A DNA stretch of 64,000 bases from Eleusine coracana subsp. coracana (taxonomy: Eukaryota; Streptophyta; Magnoliopsida; Poales; Poaceae). Below are positions 1 to 9,582 of the stretch, in pieces. The translations under genes were made by a program, and so were the position numbers. The notes under the pieces were generated by a model, which was not told the DNA's origin, made no database searches, and saw only the letters and a program-made list of their open reading frames with translations. Location of the stretch: positions 6,310,949 to 6,374,948 of the forward strand of contig CM064430.1 in assembly GCA_032690845.1 (NCBI GenBank), read 5' to 3'. The stretch's first letter is position 1; each line of letters starts with the position of its first letter.

Positions 1-167
1 TTTTGAGAACCTTTCCATTCTTAGCAAGATTATCATTCGTTCGGGTGACCCCTTTGTGAAGCCATAAGAATATTTTTAATCTTCAAAATGAGTTTAATTT
101 TCCACATGTGCCTCAAACTAGATTTTTCTTGGAGCAACATGGCTTGATACATGGAATGGACTGAGAA
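1..167 (-). pseudogene. LINE A, 3' part of ORF2 (zf-RVT region), cut off by window edge
   Basis: Read on the minus strand, this segment encodes a peptide beginning FSVHSMYQAM and running into WKIKLILKIKNILM, followed after a frameshift by LHKGV...DNLAK. This matches the zinc-binding region that follows reverse transcriptase in plant L1-type retrotransposons. The upstream part of the same element lies at 9583-11840 on the same strand and breaks off at a peptide ending KWNLYENDIF. If the intervening 168-9579 and one GAA are removed, the two halves join in frame. The frame is broken by a frameshift and internal stops, so no active enzyme is made. The 3' end and poly-A tail lie left of the window. 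Confidence 0.8.
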
Positions 168-199
168 TTACTACAAGAAATATGATGATCTCTGATGTA

Positions 200-420
200 T
201 ATTATTCGTCACAGATCATCAAAAAAACGTCACAGAGTTATATCTGTGACGAATATGCATTTGGTCATGTATTTCGCGTCATAGATTAACTCAGATGATG
301 TTTTCTTAAGATTCGTCACAGATTGTTGGGATCTATGACGTTCTCATATTGTCACAAACTAGCCCAAGCCTAGCCAAGCCCAAATCTTTGTGACAACGAA
401 AAATCATCACAATTTCAGGC
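200..420. repeat. Subterminal repeats of the CACTA element, left end
   Basis: Short motifs of the form CGTCACAGAT and ATCTGTGACG recur in both orientations. One pair forms a palindrome at about 206-252 (ATTCGTCACAGAT against ATCTGTGACGAAT). In CACTA elements such clustered subterminal repeats are transposase-binding sites; here that role is inferred from position and pattern. Confidence 0.65.
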
Positions 421-1155
421 CACGACACATTTGGGGCCTGTTCAAATTCTGATATTTCATTATTGTCAATTTAATCTAACCCAAGAAATTCAGTCTCATC
501 AATTCAAAGGTCAGTCTCATGAATCCAGACTGCGGTCAACAACAAACATTATATCATCAAATGAAAAAAATTCTGATACAGCATCACATACAACAGTCGG
601 AGTTCCCATTCAGCATTGAACTCAAGTATTCTAAGTTCTAGCCTGTCTAAAAAACCTAAGTTCTAATGTAGCACATCTCACAATACTTAGAAGAAAAAGG
701 GTTTAGCAAACTATGATTACAATCAGACCACTTTACCCTACAGATTAACTTGCTTCACTCTAATTTGTCACAGGCTCCAATTTTGCATCCATTTCAGCTT
801 GATCAACTACCGACCTGCACAATATATGGCATATGGTTAGTTCAATTGGTGCTTCCTCTAACAGATGGTTGCATCAAATATAACGAAGCTTGTTCTTGCG
901 CTCCTGCTGGAGCTTGAGGAAACTAGCATGGCATCGACCTGCAAAGCCAAATACTTCCTATTCTTAAATTTAGGGAAATGAATTCTTAAACTTAGGGAAA
1001 TGAACACTTTTAATATACTCTAATTAGAAATAAAAAAGAAGCTATCTATCATTGATATATATACATTGCACTTTAATATACTGTAACTAGGTACAGAAGA
1101 GTAAATATCTATCATTATATACATTCTATAAGCTAATTTCACATCCACGTACCAC
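421..1155. other. CACTA internal DNA, no gene seen
   Basis: AT-rich internal sequence of the CACTA element between its left subterminal repeats and the Copia insertion. Only short spurious frames are present and nothing resembles a transposase. The last five bases (ACCAC, 1151-1155) are the left copy of the Copia target-site duplication. Confidence 0.6.
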
Positions 1156-2052
1156 TGTTGGATAAATTAGCACTTTTAGTTTTATATTAATACAGAAATA
1201 AATCATAAACATGATTAATAGATTGCATAATAAACTAGACAAGTCTACGCAAAATCTAGACAGGTCTATTAGGCCAGACAAAAGCATAGCATCTACCATA
1301 CTAGCAATATCCATCATAGACAAATAGACTACAAAAGCTAGTGTGGAAGACATGATGTAAGATGAGACTACGTACGTTTCCTTCTAAACCGAGTAGAGGA
1401 GGTGGCGATGACGTGCAGCACCGTCACGTTGTTGATGACGGCGGGTCAGACCGACTCGATGACGAGGAAGACGAGTCATGGCGACGAGCTTGATGAAGAC
1501 GAGGAAGCGATCGAGCAGTTGCACAAAGCGCTTCCCAAAAACCTTATTCACCCTCTCCTAGTGTAGGATCGCAGAGGACGACGATTCCGGAGACCTGCTC
1601 TCCCGTTCGCTGGTGCACGCCGACAATCGGGATGGAGAAGACTTGGCGGCGCAACAGTAGCGAGAGGCAAAACCCTAGGCGATTGTGTGATTTGATTTGC
1701 GGCAAAACCCGTACGTATTTATAGGTAGGAACCACTAGGGTTGGGCGTCTCGCAACAGGGTCGGTTACCATATTAATATGCCGCGCCCATCGCCCATGCC
1801 CCGCCCGGCCCGGCCCAGCCTGGCCCGGTGAGGCGAGATGAGGCGAGCGAGCGAGCGCGTGTGTTCTTCCTTTCTCCCATCCACACACTTGCAAGAGATG
1901 CTTGAGCAACCAACCTTATAAGTTGGACTCTCTCCACCTCCACTAGCAATGTGGGACTAAACCTTTGCACTCCCACCACTCATGAATGGTCCTTTGAGAT
2001 TTTCTAGGAATTATTGTTATTATTAATGGGCCAATCCCATATAATTCCAACA
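1156..2052 (-). repeat. Copia-1 downstream (3') LTR
   Basis: 897-bp LTR ending TGTTGG/CCAACA. It aligns with 6512-7749 but lacks two blocks: the MITE at 6652-6881 and about 109 bp corresponding to 7367-7474. At the MITE position it keeps the empty site (a single TA in GCATCTACCATACTAG). A TATA-like box (TATAAATA, minus strand) lies at 1716-1723. Confidence 0.92.
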
Positions 2053-2066
2053 ATCCCCCACCAGAT
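2053..2066 (-). promoter_or_regulatory. Copia-1 polypurine tract
   Basis: On the minus strand the sequence GGTGGGGGAT lies directly before the TGTTGG start of the downstream LTR. This is the position and composition of the plus-strand primer site for reverse transcription of an LTR element. Confidence 0.75.
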
Positions 2067-2593
2067 CTCAAAGTCCCAGCTAGACTTTACCTCACTCCAC
2101 TGTTGTTTAATATACCAGTGTTTTCAGTGGAGACTGTTAAGTTGAACTTTCATCTAGAACAATAAGCTACACCCATTCACAACTTGAACAATGGACTACG
2201 GCTTGAATTGCAAGTTTTGTGCAAACAAGTTTCACTTACTATCGTAACTGATACTAGACCTCCAGTAGGCTTCTCCGCGGGAAGAGCATATAGGTCATAC
2301 TCCCTTGGTCTTTCATGAGCTTAATAGAGATCACCCAAATCTCACAGATTACAACCTTACAACAATCGGGCTCATATAGGTGTATTCATTCAAGAATGTT
2401 CTATAGGATAACATCTTCACTATTTAAAGCCAAATGAATACATTAAGGCAACAACCAACCTGCCATACAGATATCACGAGTAATGCATCGCTTCTTGAGT
2501 GGGTCATAAAAAGGTTACTCTCATGCTAACCAATAGCTTGTTCTTCCCAGGTCCTACTTCACAGGATCTCCGATCACATAGGTTGGGTTACCA

Positions 2594-3250
2594 CTATGGA
2601 ATAGCACATATGAGTCTCATACCCATCTCCTTCGATGCACTGTCTATCACATTACATGACAGCCCCTTGGTGAATTGATCTGCCAGGTTCTCACCAGTTG
2701 AAATATATTCTACTGATATGACTTTGGAGTTTCTCATTTTCCTAACAGACTTCAAACGTCTCTTAATATGTCTTGATGACTTCATATTGTCCTTAGAATT
2801 GTTCACTTTGACTATCACAGTTTGATTGTCACAATTCATGAGGATTGCCAGCACAGGTTTCTTGACAATAGGCAAGTCCATCAAGAGCTCACGTAGCCAA
2901 TCGGCCTCAACTGTAACTGTATCTAGTGCGGTAAGCTCTGCTTCCATGGTAGACCTCGTTAAGATGGTCTGTTTGCATGATCTCCATGAAACAGTAGCAC
3001 CACCAAGAGTAAATGCATATCCACTCGTGGCATACAGCTCATCAGCATCAGATATCCAATTGGAATCACTATAGCCCTCTAGTACTGCTGGATATCCAGA
3101 ATAATGAATTCCATAATCCATAGTACCAACTAAATAGTGCATTACCCGCTCAAGCGCACGCCAATGATCATCTCCCGGACAAGAAGTAAACCGGCTTAGT
3201 TTGCTCACAGCAAACGAGATGTCAGGCCTAGTAGCACTGGCTAAATACAT
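2594..3250 (-). pseudogene. Copia-1 RNase H domain of pol
   Basis: The 218-residue frame starts MYLASATRPDISFAV, a hallmark of the stretch between reverse transcriptase and RNase H in Copia polyproteins. It continues with GYSDSNWISD, SWRSCKQ and STMEAEL, the conserved blocks of Copia RNase H, and ends with DQFTKGLS. The enzyme would remove RNA from the RNA:DNA hybrid. The segment has no start of its own and is cut from the upstream reverse transcriptase by a short disrupted interval at 3251-3307. It ends normally before the polypurine tract. Confidence 0.9.
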
Positions 3251-3307
3251 AAGTGATCCAATTATCTGAGAATATCTTAATTGGTCTCTGCCAATTCTCT
3301 TATTCTT

Positions 3308-4032
3308 TCAAAGAATCAAGCTGGGATCATAAGGTGTTGGAGAAGACTTGCTATCCTTATAACCAAAACGGTTCAAAAGCTTCTCAACATAATGAGATTG
3401 CGTAAGAGTAATTCCATTCTCTCCTTTGATTAGCTTGATGTTCAAGATAACATCAGCCTCACCCAGATCCTTCATATCAAAGCTTTGGCATAGAAAAGTC
3501 TTGACCTCATTGATCACGTCAAGATTTGTTCCAAAGATGAGTATGTCATCAACATATAAGCATAGTATAACTCCCTGACCCCAACCGTGGTGGTAGTACA
3601 CACATTTATCAGCCTTATTGACTGAAAAGCCTGTTGATAGAAGTGTTGAATCAATTTTCTCATGCCACTCTTAGGAGCTTGTTTCAAACCATACAAAGAC
3701 TTCAACAACTTACACACCTTGTCTTCTTGATCCTTTATTACAAATCCATCTGGCTGATCCATATAGATTTTCTCATCCAACTCTCCATTAAGGAAAGTTG
3801 TCTTAACGTCCATCTGATGAATGATAAGACCATGTGAGGCAGCCAGAGCAAGTAATACGCAAATAGTGGTCAATCTAGCAATAGGTGAATAAGTATCAAA
3901 GCAGCCTTCGCCTTCTTTCTGAATATAACCCTTAGCCACAAGCCGAGCCTTATACTTGTCAATAGTACCATCAGGCTTAAGCTTTTTCTTGAACACCCAT
4001 TTACAATCCACAGGTTTGCAACCATATGGCAT
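3308..4032 (-). pseudogene. Copia-1 reverse transcriptase (two overlapping frames)
   Basis: The upstream frame (3514-4032) has CKWVFKKKLKPDG, YKARLVAKGY and the SLYGLKQAP block of Copia reverse transcriptases. The downstream frame (3308-3601) carries the catalytic box LYVDDILIFG followed by MKDLGEA. A frameshift near 3600-3640 separates them, so no continuous enzyme is made even though the YVDD residues are intact. The product would copy element RNA into cDNA in cytoplasmic particles. Another break separates it from the integrase tail upstream. Confidence 0.9.
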
Positions 4033-4095
4033 GTCGATAAATTTTCAAGTTCCATTAGAAAGAATAGAGTCCATCTCACTATGAATAGCTTCTTT

Positions 4096-4623
4096 TCAGT
4101 CATCTGCATCAGGAGATGCATATGCCACTGAAATGGTTCTAGGAGTGTCATCCACAAGATAAACAGTGAAATCATCACCAAAAGACTTTGCAGTCCTTTG
4201 TCTCTTGCTCCTCCTAGGAGCTTCACTATCAATCTCCTCATGAATTGGTTCAAGTGTTTTTTCAGCATGATCAGAAAATGCACTAGGTTTAGGAGTAGTT
4301 TCAACAATCACATCAGAAGATAATCTAGACATGCTATGTAAATCTTTGATAGGAAATATGTTCTCAAAGAAAGTAACATCACGAGACTCCATTAATGAAT
4401 TAACATGAACATCAGGCACCTCTGATTTAATCACTAAAAATCTATATGCAATGCTATGATGATCATATCCAAGAAAGATACAATCCACAATTTTAGGTCC
4501 TAACTTACGCTTGTTGTTAATTGGCACGTTAACTTTGGCCAAACAACCCCATGTGCGTAAGTAAGAGAGCGATGGCTTTCTACCAATACATTCCTCATAT
4601 GGAGTCTTCTCCTTATTCTTCAT
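4096..4623 (-). pseudogene. Copia-1 integrase C-terminal region and linker to RT
   Basis: The frame carries KTPYEECIGRKPSLSYLRTWGC and KLGPKIVDCIFLGY, the conserved distal integrase blocks of Copia pol, followed by an acidic and basic linker (APRRSKRQRTAKSFGDDF) that normally leads into reverse transcriptase. It is separated from the catalytic integrase part at 4823 by about 200 bases in which stops interrupt a recognisable continuation, and from RT by stops near 4033-4095. Confidence 0.85.
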
Positions 4624-4822
4624 GGGAACTCTGTTTAGGACATGACATGATGTTTATAAAGCCTCCCCCCACCATGTCTTAGATAATCTAGTCGTGACTA
4701 ACGTGGAATTAACCAAGTCAGACAAGGTGCGATTCTTTCTTTCGGCAACCCCGTTTGATTGGGGCGAATAGGGAGGCGTCCTCTCATGTATCAAACCATG
4801 TTCCACACAGAATAAGTCAAAC

Positions 4823-6478
4823 TCATTTGATCTTTTTCTCTAGTTGAGTTTCAACTTCAGCCTTATAAATTTTAAAGTAGTTTAGAGCCTCATCTTTCGT
4901 TTTTAACAAATAAACATAGCAATATCTAGTCGCATCATCAATTGAAGTCATGAAATATCTTTTTCCACCCTTAGTCAATATACCATTCATTTCACAAAGA
5001 TCTGAATGTATAAGTTCTAGTGGTGCCAAGTGTCTCTCCTCTGCAGCCTCGTGAGGCTTTCGAGATTGTTTAGATTGCACACAACTTGAGCACTTAGAAC
5101 CTTTGACAATGGAAAAATTCGGAATTAAATTCAAGCTGGACAGTCGAGACATAGAACCAAAATTTAGATGACATAAACGTGAATGCCAAACACTAGCATC
5201 ACTCTCATTAACACCATCACAAATATAGTTCACATACTTATTGCAATAATCTGAAAGGGAAAAGCGGAACAAGCCTCCGCACTCATAGCCTTTACCAAAA
5301 AATTGTCCACTCTTTGACACGACAACTTTATTCGACTCTAGCACTACCTTAAAACCATCCCTACACAAAAGGAAGCCACTAACGAGATTCTTCTTGATAG
5401 AAGGGACATGTTGTATGTTCTTCAATTGGACAATCTTCCCCGAAGTGAACTTCAGCTCGACTGTGCCAACACCATGAACAGAAGCATGTGACCCATTCCC
5501 CATTAGGATGGAGGAATCCCGGGCGAACTGGTAAGAAGTAAACAAAGAGGCATCAGCACAAACATGAACATTAGCACCAGTATGAAGCCACCAACAAGTA
5601 GATTGAAATACAGAAAAAACATATGGTAAATTACCATACCCACTATTTTCTCCAGCACTAGTCACCATGTTCGCAGACTTCTGCTGTGGAGGCTTCCTTC
5701 CTTTGCGTTCTGGACACTTCTTTGTCCAATGCTCATTAGAACCGCAAACAAAGCATGCTCCCTTCTCTTTGTTCTTCTTCTTAAAGGTAGTGGTCTGCTT
5801 AGGCTTATTATTCTTGCCCTTGCCCTTACCACCACTACCATGAGACTGTTGTGGTTGATGCACCATATTGGCAACATTGTTTCCCTCGTTGACTTTAAAA
5901 CGTCCATCCTTCTCACGAGCTTTCTCCTCAACATCAAGAGACGCGATCAAATCTGAGACAGATATGTTCGTTCTCTTGTGTTTAAGAGTAGTGGCGAAAT
6001 TCCTCCAAATTGGAGGTAATTTGGCAATAATGCCCCCAGCCACAAGCTTCTCAAGTATGACGATCTTAAGCAATTCGAGTTTCTTCACTATACACTGTAT
6101 CTCATGAGCCTGCGCGATGACAGATTTGCCATCTACCATCTTAAAATTATGGTACCGCTCAATGACATACAGTTCAGCGTCAGCATCTGAACCACCATAG
6201 TCAGCGATCAGAGCGTCCCACATATCCTTTGCGACTGTATGATGGATGTAGACATTCGGAAGATGATCTACCAAAACTCCAATAACAGCGCCCAAGAATA
6301 TTGTGTTGGCTTCACTGTAGGCCTTTTCCTGATCTGCGGTGAGATCGCCTTCAGGTTTACCAGTCGACACCCAGAACACATTCATGGCAGTAAGCCACAG
6401 AGTGACTTTCACTTGCCATCTTTTGAAGTGCACGCCAGTGAATTTCTCTGGTCTCAGTGCATCAAGAAATCCAGCCAT
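4823..6478 (-). pseudogene. Copia-1 gag, protease and N-terminal integrase
   Basis: I place the start at the ATG ending at 6478 (MAGFLDALRPEKF), the usual N-terminus of Copia gag. An open frame extends upstream into the LTR but is not gag-like there. Domains in order: gag; a CCHC zinc knuckle (CFVCGSNEHWTKKC, about 5713-5766); protease (WWLHTGANVHVC, about 5556-5599); a pre-integrase zinc-binding block with paired H and CxxC; integrase catalytic start (HSDLC and SIDDATRY). The protease should have Asp before Thr-Gly but has His (codon 5582-5584), so it should be dead. The frame stops at 4823 before the integrase Glu region. Confidence 0.92.
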
Positions 6479-6651
6479 AAAACTAAAGTGCCTACAATAA
6501 GGTTTTTGGATTGTTTGATAAATTAGCACTTTTAGTTTTATATTAATCCAGAAATAAATCATAAGCATGATTAACAGAATGCATAATGAACTAGACAAGT
6601 CTACGCAAAATCTAGACAGGTCTATTAGGCCAGACAAAAGCATAGCATCTA

Positions 6652-6881
6652 CTCCCTCCGTTCATATTTACATGTCATTCTAAGGTTTTCAACTTTGTTA
6701 CAATTATATGTCATTCTCACTTTCCAATGTACTTTTCTCTCTTCCCAATACAATATTCTCTCTTCTCACTACATCTCTATCTCTATCTCTTTCCTTCTCG
6801 TTTTCAGTGCACCCACCTTTTTACTTCTCCTTATTTCTCGTGCCCAACTACAAAACGACAACTAATTTTGAACAGAGGGAG
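6652..6881. mobile_element. Stowaway-type MITE in Copia-1 LTR
   Basis: The 230-bp insert begins CTCCCTCCGTTCA and ends AACAGAGGGAG, an inverted pair, and is flanked by TA on both sides (6650-6651 and 6882-6883). The other LTR of the same element shows the unoccupied site with a single TA. These are the defining features of Stowaway (Tc1/mariner-derived) MITEs. It is non-coding. Confidence 0.93.
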
Positions 6882-7303
6882 TACTATACTAGCAACATCC
6901 ATCATAGGCAAATAGACTACGAAAGCTAGTATGGAAGACATGGTGTAAGATGAGAGTACATACGTTTCCTTCTGGACTGGGTAGAGGAGGCAGCGACGAC
7001 ATGTAGCACCGTCACATTGTTGACAACGGCGGGTGAGATCGACTCGATGACGAGGAAGACGAGCCGTGGCGACGAGCTTGATGAAGACGAGGAAGCGATC
7101 GAGCAGTCACGTAGAGCACTTTCTAAAAACCTTATTCGCCCTCTCCCGGTGCAGGATCGCAGAGAACGATAGTTCCGGAGACCTGCTCTCCTGTTCGCCG
7201 GTGCACGCCGACAATCGGGATAGAGAAGACTTGGCGGCGCAACAGTAGCAAGAGACAAAACCCTAGGCGATTACGTGATTTGTTTTGTGGTGGTACCCGT
7301 ACA

Positions 7304-7311
7304 TATTTATA
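7304..7311 (-). promoter_or_regulatory. TATA box of Copia-1 upstream LTR
   Basis: TATAAATA on the minus strand within the LTR, matched at the same place in the other LTR (1716-1723). It is the likely core promoter for element transcription; no transcription start can be read from sequence alone. Confidence 0.5.
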
Positions 7312-7754
7312 GGGAGGAACCTCTAGGGTTGGGCATCCCGCAACCGAGTCGGTTACCATATTAATATGTCGGTTTCCATAATTAAATATATGGAATACGC
7401 AGTAAAAAGAAAGTGCAAAAGGAAGCCACGCCCCCGCAAGACAAGGGACCGAATTTCGGCAAACCATTCACGCAAGTGATGCGCGCCCATCGCCCACACC
7501 CCACCCCGTCCCGCCCCGCCCGGCCCGGCCCGGCGAGGCGATGCGAGCGAGCGAGCGCGTGTGTTCTTCATTTCTCCCATCCACACACTTGCAAGAGATG
7601 CTAGAGCAACCAACCTAAGTTGGACTCCCTCCACCCCTACTAGCAATGTGGGACTAAATCTTTACGCTCCCACCACTCATGAATGGGCTTTTGAGATTTT
7701 CTAGGAATTATTATTATTATTAATGGGCCAAGCCCATATAATTCCAACAACCAC

Positions 7755-8525
7755 AATGTGATCTTTCAGTATTCAGTTGTATAGAGATTAAGGTAAAAAT
7801 ACTGATACTACTAAAGTACTAAAGGCAGTAGAATTTCATGCAATAAACATTCAAAGATGCAAGGATAAAAAACATACATATCATTTGGATTTGTTCCTGA
7901 GCAGCTTAAGCTCTGACCATTGACATTTAGGTGTTCCTGAACCAGCTAGAACAATGCTACCTTCCCTAAATACTTCCGAACTCCAAAGGACATTACAAAA
8001 TAGAGCAAGCAAGCAACTGAATCACGTAGTACATAAATAAATCAACACAGCACACATATATGCAGGTGTAAATACATGTTATGAAGGGCTAATAACATGT
8101 AATTCCTGCTTGCTAGAGGGATTACCTTGCGCATGAATGAAACGTGCAGGAAGGTGAGGAAGCGATGCTGTAAAGGAGGCCAGGATCCTCCTCGAGCTGG
8201 TCTAGTGCACCCGGAACATCTGCAGTTGGACGACAGAGAGAGAGGTTGATCTGAGTGATGAGGAGTGAGTGGATCTTATGAGGGGAGGGGGTAAATAGAG
8301 GTGAAGAGGAATCCGCTGCCCAACTGTGCAGCAACGGGCGTGACACGCAGTTCTTGCCGGAGCCGATGCTGTCCGTCTTCTGCTGGACTCGTAAGAGAAG
8401 AGCCCAGATGACTCGCCAGAGAAGAAGATAATGGGGGCGCAAGGGCAGCGAGGAGAGAGCGATGATGCGCGAGGTGAGGGGGACAAGAGAGAGCGGCAAT
8501 GACGCGAGTGGAGAGCGGAGGGAGG
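7755..8525. other. CACTA internal DNA right of Copia-1, GC-rich patch, no gene recognised
   Basis: Continuation of the CACTA element after the Copia insertion. It is AT-rich to about 8120, then purine-rich and GC-rich to 8525. Short frames exist on both strands but none has a recognisable domain. The GC contrast may mark captured host DNA, which I cannot prove. Confidence 0.4.
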
Positions 8526-8841
8526 GTGTGTTCGTTTCTTGGGGTCTAAATTTTAGTGGGGTCACATCAATCATTAAAATGCTACATATGATTATTAAAT
8601 ATATATTAAATATTAAACTAATTACAGAGTTGAATGCGTATCAGTGTGACAAATTTATTAAGCTTAATTAAGTTATCATTAAGAGATGTTTACTATAACA
8701 TTACATTATCTAATCATGACCTAATTAGTCTTAATAGATTTGTCTTGTCATTCAGAGGAAGGGTTATGAACTGGGTTTTATCAGTAATCTATATTTAATA
8801 CTCCTAATTAGTATCATAATATTCGATGGGACAGGTCTAAA
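8526..8841. mobile_element. Degenerate MITE-like sequence
   Basis: An AT-rich block starting GTGTTCGTTTCTTGGGGTCT and ending near GATGGGACAGGTCTAAAA is set inside the GC-rich patch. Its interior resembles a widespread grass MITE-type family by its arrangement (ACAAATTTATTAAGCTTAAT, CTAATCATGACCTAATTAG). One end is lost and no target duplication is visible, so the family assignment is tentative. Confidence 0.4.
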
Positions 8842-9331
8842 AATCAGAGAGGTGGGCAGTGGCGCGCGAGGAGAGAGGAGCGACCGGCGGCGGCAGTACA
8901 CAAGGACAGAGAGTGGCGGCGGCACAATGCTAGGGTTGGGGGTGCCAACATGGGGCCACATGTCAGCTTGAGAGTTTTAGGCCAGACCAGCCCAGTTACA
9001 GCCCATGTCGAATTTTTTTCTCTTTTAAGCAATTTAAGTATTTTGGTTAAGTATCTGGTAAAGGTCAGAAAACAGTTATGGTATATACAAAAATAAATTT
9101 TTAAGTAATAAACTATATATATTTTGTATGTAGGATTTTTTTTAAAAAAAGTATATGAGCAGATTTATAAATTATTATACATTAAATGATTTTTATGTGC
9201 TTCTAAAGGTAATAAATTTTAACTATTTGTGCCTCGAGTAAGATTAAAAAAACTCACTCAAATCATATTGAGACTCATATGTCAAATAAATCCTCTCTAA
9301 ACTATTGTTTTAATTTTATGATGAATTACTA
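8842..9331. other. CACTA internal DNA, no gene seen
   Basis: The first 150 bases are GC-rich and continue the composition of 8120-8525, as if one GC-rich block had been split by the MITE-like insert. The rest is AT-rich. No coding signal is seen. Confidence 0.4.
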
Positions 9332-9534
9332 GATATCGTCATGGATAACTAATGATCTATGACAAAATATAAGATATCGTCATGGATAACTAGTGATCTA
9401 TGATGAAATACTAGGTATCGTCATGGATAACTAGTGATATGTGATGAAATAATAGGTATCGTCATGGAACTAAAGATTTGTGACGAAATACTAGATATTG
9501 TCATGGATATGTTAAGTCTGTGAGGCTAACCTTA
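9332..9534. repeat. Five tandem 41-bp subterminal repeats of the CACTA element, right end
   Basis: Units beginning GATATCGTCATGGATAACT start at 9332, 9373, 9414, 9455 and 9494, a period of about 41 bp with mismatches and one short deletion. They lie about 45-250 bp inside the right terminus, the usual place of CACTA transposase-binding repeats. Confidence 0.78.
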
Positions 9535-9582
9535 ACTGTCACCCTAGAAACATCATAGATCTTCAAGTTTGTTGTAGTGGAA

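Larger units (their letters stand above)
1156..7749 (-). mobile_element. Copia-1: degenerate Ty1/copia LTR retrotransposon
   Basis: Two long terminal repeats (1156-2052 and 6512-7749) begin and end with TGTT...AACA. A perfect 5-bp duplication ACCAC flanks the element (1151-1155 and 7750-7754). Between the LTRs the minus strand encodes gag with zinc knuckle, protease, integrase, reverse transcriptase and RNase H in that order, which defines Copia. A purine tract precedes the downstream LTR. The coding region is broken by several frameshifts and stops. No initiator-tRNA binding site is recognisable in the 33 bases between the upstream LTR and the gag start. It sits inside the CACTA element and carries a Stowaway MITE in its upstream LTR. 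Confidence 0.93.
6512..7749 (-). repeat. Copia-1 upstream (5') LTR with MITE insertion
   Basis: 1238-bp LTR of the same family as 1156-2052. The extra length is explained by the MITE at 6652-6881 and by about 109 bp at 7367-7474 that the other LTR lacks. It ends at CCAACA (7749) followed by the target duplication ACCAC. Its GC-rich part (about 7480-7560) contains repeated GCCCGGCC-like and GAGCGAGC-like runs. Confidence 0.92.
168..9579. mobile_element. CACTA (En/Spm-type) DNA transposon inserted in LINE A
   Basis: The right end reads, on the minus strand, CACTACAACAAAC, and the left end reads TTACTACAAGAAA, a CACTA terminus with a small change at its first bases. A 3-bp direct repeat GAA (165-167 and 9580-9582) flanks it, the duplication size expected for CACTA elements, and the host LINE frame is restored when element plus one GAA are removed. 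Subterminal repeats occur at both ends (200-420 and 9332-9534). No transposase is visible, so it is probably non-autonomous. Its own DNA is about 2.8 kb (168-1155 and 7755-9579); the rest is a nested Copia element. Orientation is undetermined. Confidence 0.82.

Noticed and set aside
6478..6643. Extending Copia-1 gag upstream to a Met inside the LTR (frame open to 6643)
   Set aside because: The upstream part reads through LTR sequence and is unlike gag; the conserved gag N-terminus MAGFLDAL starts at 6478.
9332..9534. 41-bp tandem repeats as a CRISPR array
   Set aside because: Units are directly adjacent with no spacers and lie at a transposon terminus, fitting CACTA subterminal repeats.
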